NCBI GenBank assembly: GCA_964351495.1
Contig: CAYGOC010000006.1
Span: 1-64,000 of the forward strand
Direction of reading: 5' to 3'
DNA: 64,000 nt
Source: CAYGOC01 sp964351495
GTDB lineage: Bacteria > Chlamydiota > Chlamydiia > Chlamydiales > SM23-39
Made by a program: the position numbers and the translations under genes. The notes beneath the pieces are model-generated. The model was not told the DNA's origin. It searched no databases and was given only the letters and a program-made list of their open reading frames with translations. How positions within the stretch are numbered: position 1 is the stretch's first letter; each line of letters begins with the position of its first letter. Positions 61,083 through 64,000 of the stretch are shown here, piece by piece.

Positions 61083-62180
61083 ATGGATCCTAACACAAAA
61101 AAAAGCGTTATTCATTTTTTTAAAAACGTACAAAATCTGGCTTGGAACAAGCTAGGGAGGCTTTCTGGTTTTTTCTCCTCCGATATAGGAATAGACCTGG
61201 GAACAGCCAATACGTTGGTTTATGTAAAAGGGAAGGGAATTGTATTAGCAGAGCCCTCCGTTGTGGCTGTAGACTCCCTTACCAATGAGGTTTTAGCGGT
61301 AGGCCATAAAGCAAAGGCCATGCTGGGCAAAACCCCGAGAAAAATTCATGCCGTAAGACCCATGAAAGATGGGGTCATTGCTGACTTTGAAATAGCCGAA
61401 GGAATGCTAAAAGAGCTTATCAGAAGAGTAACCCCTTCTAGAACCTTATTTCGTCCTAAGATTTTAATAGCCGTTCCTTCTGGAATTACAGGAGTGGAAA
61501 AAAGAGCGGTGGAAGATTCTGCTTTGCATGCGGGAGCTCAAGAGGTAGTTTTAATTGAAGAGCCAATGGCAGCCGCTATTGGTGTCGATCTTCCTGTTCA
61601 TGAGCCTGCTGCCAATATGATCATTGACATAGGTGGAGGTACTACTGAGATAGCTATTATCTCTTTAGGGGGTATTGTAGAGTCTAGGTCTTTGAGGATA
61701 GCCGGGGATGAGTTCGATGATTGTATCATGAACTACATGAGAAGAACCTATAACTTAATGATAGGTCCCAGGACGGCAGAAGAAATTAAAATGACCATCG
61801 GTTCTGCCTATCCTTTAGGCAACAATGAACTAGAAATGGAGGTAAGAGGAAGAGATCAAGTAGCAGGTCTTCCTATTACCAAAAGAATCAACTCAGTAGA
61901 AATACGGGAATGTTTAGCAGAGCCTATCTTGCAAATTAGTGAAAACGTAAAACTAGTCCTGGAAAAGTGTCCTCCGGAGCTGGCTGCAGACCTAGTAGAA
62001 AGGGGGATGGTTTTAGCGGGAGGTGGTGCTTTAATCAAGGGACTCGATAAGCTTTTGATTAAAGAGACAGGCCTTCCTGTTTTCGTAGCGCATAATCCTT
62101 TGCTGGCTGTTTGTCTTGGTACAGGAAAAGCGCTGCAATTTTTAGATAAGCTTAAAAAGAAAAAGGCAGGCGCTTTTTAA
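61083..62180 (+). CDS. mreB: Rod-shape determining protein MreB
   Basis: The 365-aa actin homologue shows the nucleotide-binding phosphate loops IGIDLGTANTLVYVKGKG and IDIGGGTTEIAIISLGG, the hinge VPSGITGVEKRAVEDSA and the adenosine motif VLAGGGALIKGLDKL. In Chlamydiae, which generally lack FtsZ, MreB organises the division-site peptidoglycan. It starts 13 nt after the helicase with AAGGAT before the ATG. Its stop overlaps the pckG ATG by 1 nt. An N-terminal extension of about 30 residues precedes the core. Confidence 0.97.
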   Translation: MDPNTKKSVIHFFKNVQNLAWNKLGRLSGFFSSDIGIDLGTANTLVYVKGKGIVLAEPSVVAVDSLTNEVLAVGHKAKAMLGKTPRKIHAVRPMKDGVIADFEIAEGMLKELIRRVTPSRTLFRPKILIAVPSGITGVEKRAVEDSALHAGAQEVVLIEEPMAAAIGVDLPVHEPAANMIIDIGGGTTEIAIISLGGIVESRSLRIAGDEFDDCIMNYMRRTYNLMIGPRTAEEIKMTIGSAYPLGNNELEMEVRGRDQVAGLPITKRINSVEIRECLAEPILQISENVKLVLEKCPPELAADLVERGMVLAGGGALIKGLDKLLIKETGLPVFVAHNPLLAVCLGTGKALQFLDKLKKKKAGAF

Positions 62181-64000
62181 TGGGTTTTATCAACCCGCAA
62201 GATTTACCCCGCGAGATAAAAGATAAAAAGCTCTTAACATGGATACAAGGGCTTCATGCTCATCTACAACCAAAAGATCTTTTTTTATGTGAGGGGTCTA
62301 AATCAGAATTTGATCAGATAGCCTCTCAGCTTGTACAAGAACAAAAACTGATCCCCTTAAATCCGAAAAAAAAACCAAACAGTTTTTTAGCTCTTTCCGA
62401 TCCGGCTGATGTGGCCAGAGTAGAGGAAAATACCTATATATGTTCTCTTAACAAAAAAGATGCAGGTCCTACCAATAACTGGGCAGACCCAAACTTGATG
62501 CATAAGAAACTAGAGGGGTTTTTCGAAGGATGTATGGAGGGTAGGACTCTGTATATCATCCCTTTTTGTATGGGGCCTTTTCATTCGGATAAGTCGTATG
62601 TGGGAGTGCAACTTAGCGATTCCGGATATGTGGTTTTAAATATGCATATTATGACCCGCATGGGGAAAAAAGCTTTAGAAGAATTGGAAAGAAAAAAAAG
62701 GTTTATTCCCTGTCTTCATTCTGTGGGGGTTCCTTTGAAAAAGGGGCAAAAAGATTCTTCTTGGCCTTGTAATATCCCTAAAAGGCATATTGTCCACTTC
62801 CCGGAAGAAAAAACCATCTACTCCTTTGGAAGTGGTTATGGAGGCAATGCTCTTTTAGGAAAGAAGTGTTTTGCTCTTAGAATAGCTTCTGTTTTAGCTA
62901 AAGAAGAAAACTGGCTTGCAGAGCATATGTTAATCATGGGGCTTACCAGTCCTTGGGGAGAAAAAAAATATATAGCAGCCTCTTTTCCTTCTGCTTGTGG
63001 AAAAACCAACCTAGCAATGCTTTCTTCCTCTCTTCCCGGCTGGAAAATAGAGTGTGTGGGAGATGATATCGCTTGGATGAAGATAGGAGAAGATGGAAGG
63101 CTTTGGGCTATTAATCCGGAAGCAGGAATGTTTGGGGTGGCTCCCGGAACTTCTGAAAACACGAATCCTAATGCGTTAAAGACCCTGCAAAAAAACGCTA
63201 TTTTTACCAATGTGGCTCTTACAGAAGATAAAGATGTATGGTGGGAAGGATTATCACAGCCGCCTGAGAAGCTGCTAGATTGGAAAAAACAAAAATGGAT
63301 CAAGGGTAGCTCTGAAAAAGCAGCTCATCCTAATGCTAGATTTACGGCTCCTTTGAGTCAGTGTCCTATCAAAGATAAAGCTTATGAGGATCCAAAAGGG
63401 GTTCCTATTGCAGCAATTTTATTCGGGGGAAGAAGATCAGATACCCTTCCTCTTGTGATACAAGCTTTTGATTGGGAGCATGGCGTTTTTTTAGGAGCAA
63501 GTCTCTCTTCTGAAAGGACTGCGGCAGCCAAAGGAGAGGTGGGGACTTTAAGACACGATCCTTTTTCTATGCTCCCTTTTTGTGGCTACAATATGGGAGA
63601 GTATTTTGCCCATTGGCTTAAAATGGGAACCTTACTACAAAAGGAGAAAAGGCCTGCAATTTTTTATGTAAACTGGTTTCAAAAGGGGGAGGATGGCTCT
63701 TTTTTATGGCCCGGCTTTAAAGAAAATATACGCGTTCTTCAGTGGATTTTTGAAAGGCTTGAGTCAAAAAAAGAAGCGCTTTCTACTCCGATTGGTCTTG
63801 TTCCGAAACAAGAGGATCTCAATTTACAGGGGCTATCTCTTTCTAAGGAAGCTTTGCAGAAGCTGTTTTATATAGATCCTCTTCTTTGGGGAAAAGAGGT
63901 GCAAAACCTAGAAGAATACTTTATTTTATTTAAAGAAAGCTTCCCCAAAGAACTACAAAAACAGCTGGAAGATTTGAAAAAAAGAATCGATGAGAGTTTT
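62180..64000 (+). CDS. pckG: Phosphoenolpyruvate carboxykinase (GTP), C-terminus cut by window end
   Basis: The frame from ATG 62180 is open to the window edge (607 codons). FPSACGKTNLAML is the GTP-type kinase-1a P-loop with its reactive cysteine, and PEAGMFGVAPGT and FGGRRSDTLPLV are GTP-PEPCK signatures. The enzyme converts oxaloacetate to PEP and CO2 using GTP. As the family is about 600 aa, only the last few residues can be missing. It overlaps mreB by 1 nt, matching CT709-CT710 in C. trachomatis. Confidence 0.95.
   Translation, partial: MGFINPQDLPREIKDKKLLTWIQGLHAHLQPKDLFLCEGSKSEFDQIASQLVQEQKLIPLNPKKKPNSFLALSDPADVARVEENTYICSLNKKDAGPTNNWADPNLMHKKLEGFFEGCMEGRTLYIIPFCMGPFHSDKSYVGVQLSDSGYVVLNMHIMTRMGKKALEELERKKRFIPCLHSVGVPLKKGQKDSSWPCNIPKRHIVHFPEEKTIYSFGSGYGGNALLGKKCFALRIASVLAKEENWLAEHMLIMGLTSPWGEKKYIAASFPSACGKTNLAMLSSSLPGWKIECVGDDIAWMKIGEDGRLWAINPEAGMFGVAPGTSENTNPNALKTLQKNAIFTNVALTEDKDVWWEGLSQPPEKLLDWKKQKWIKGSSEKAAHPNARFTAPLSQCPIKDKAYEDPKGVPIAAILFGGRRSDTLPLVIQAFDWEHGVFLGASLSSERTAAAKGEVGTLRHDPFSMLPFCGYNMGEYFAHWLKMGTLLQKEKRPAIFYVNWFQKGEDGSFLWPGFKENIRVLQWIFERLESKKEALSTPIGLVPKQEDLNLQGLSLSKEALQKLFYIDPLLWGKEVQNLEEYFILFKESFPKELQKQLEDLKKRIDESF

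Noticed and set aside
1..64000. CRISPR arrays, prophage or complete insertion sequences
   Set aside because: No regularly spaced repeats, no phage structural genes and no intact transposase were seen.

Overview
The window is a 64 kb stretch of an AT-rich chromosome from a member of the Chlamydiae, most likely an environmental (chlamydia-like) lineage. The evidence is gene order. dnaJ-rpsU-tsaB-lon, rnz, xerC and an ABC-F gene sit together as in Chlamydia trachomatis (about CT341-CT348). glyA-clpP-dapF follows the CT432-CT430 order. The type III secretion (T3SS) block runs scc4-cdsD-E-F-G-(CT668)-cdsN-O-P-Q-cdsC as in CT663-CT674. clpX-clpP-tig-SNF2 helicase-mreB-pckG follows CT705-CT710. Genes absent or different in Chlamydia (alanine dehydrogenase, a macrodomain protein, a secretin with 12 tandem repeats, an acyl-ACP synthetase with an internal carrier domain) argue for a relative outside Chlamydiaceae. 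The exact family cannot be fixed from the sequence alone.

Layout. 1-12 kb holds housekeeping genes: DnaJ (partial), S21, TsaB, Lon, a nucleotidyltransferase, a rhomboid protease, RNase Z, an unknown 596-aa protein, a SpoU methylase, an ABC-F ATPase, XerC, and RNase P RNA overlapping the xerC end. 12-17.6 kb holds the CT398-type coiled-coil/zinc-ribbon protein, a DUF4143 ATPase remnant, and the glyA-clpP-dapF-ald operon behind a good promoter. 17.6-29.6 kb holds a SWIM/SNF2 helicase, a membrane-anchored macrodomain protein, Der, a SulP transporter, a YidD-like protein, a TPR lipoprotein and two lineage-specific unknowns.

29.6-48.6 kb, all on the minus strand, is the T3SS region in three units. 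They are a six-gene operon of translocator-like and unknown secreted-type proteins (48.5 to 42.8 kb) ended by a strong intrinsic terminator; the structural operon scc4-sctD-cdsE-sctF-cdsG-(sctI candidate)-sctN-sctO-sctP-sctQ with its own promoter; and a 1587-aa secretin, sctC. The kinase gene pkn5, which lies between cdsQ and cdsC in Chlamydia, is missing. A plus-strand acyl-ACP synthetase then precedes a small minus-strand satellite operon (52.4 to 51.3 kb). Its promoter and first gene resemble those of the translocator operon, and it encodes a His/Cys-rich unknown protein. A serine-rich putative effector follows.

54-64 kb holds protein quality control and shape genes: clpX, clpP, tig, tRNA-Gly(GCC), a second SWIM/SNF2 helicase, mreB and pckG (running off the window). 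The candidates for undescribed biology are the repeat-expanded secretin, the paired promoter/chaperone-like modules of the T3SS region, the macrodomain protein whose ribosome binding site lies in a hairpin, and the carrier-domain acyl-ACP synthetase.
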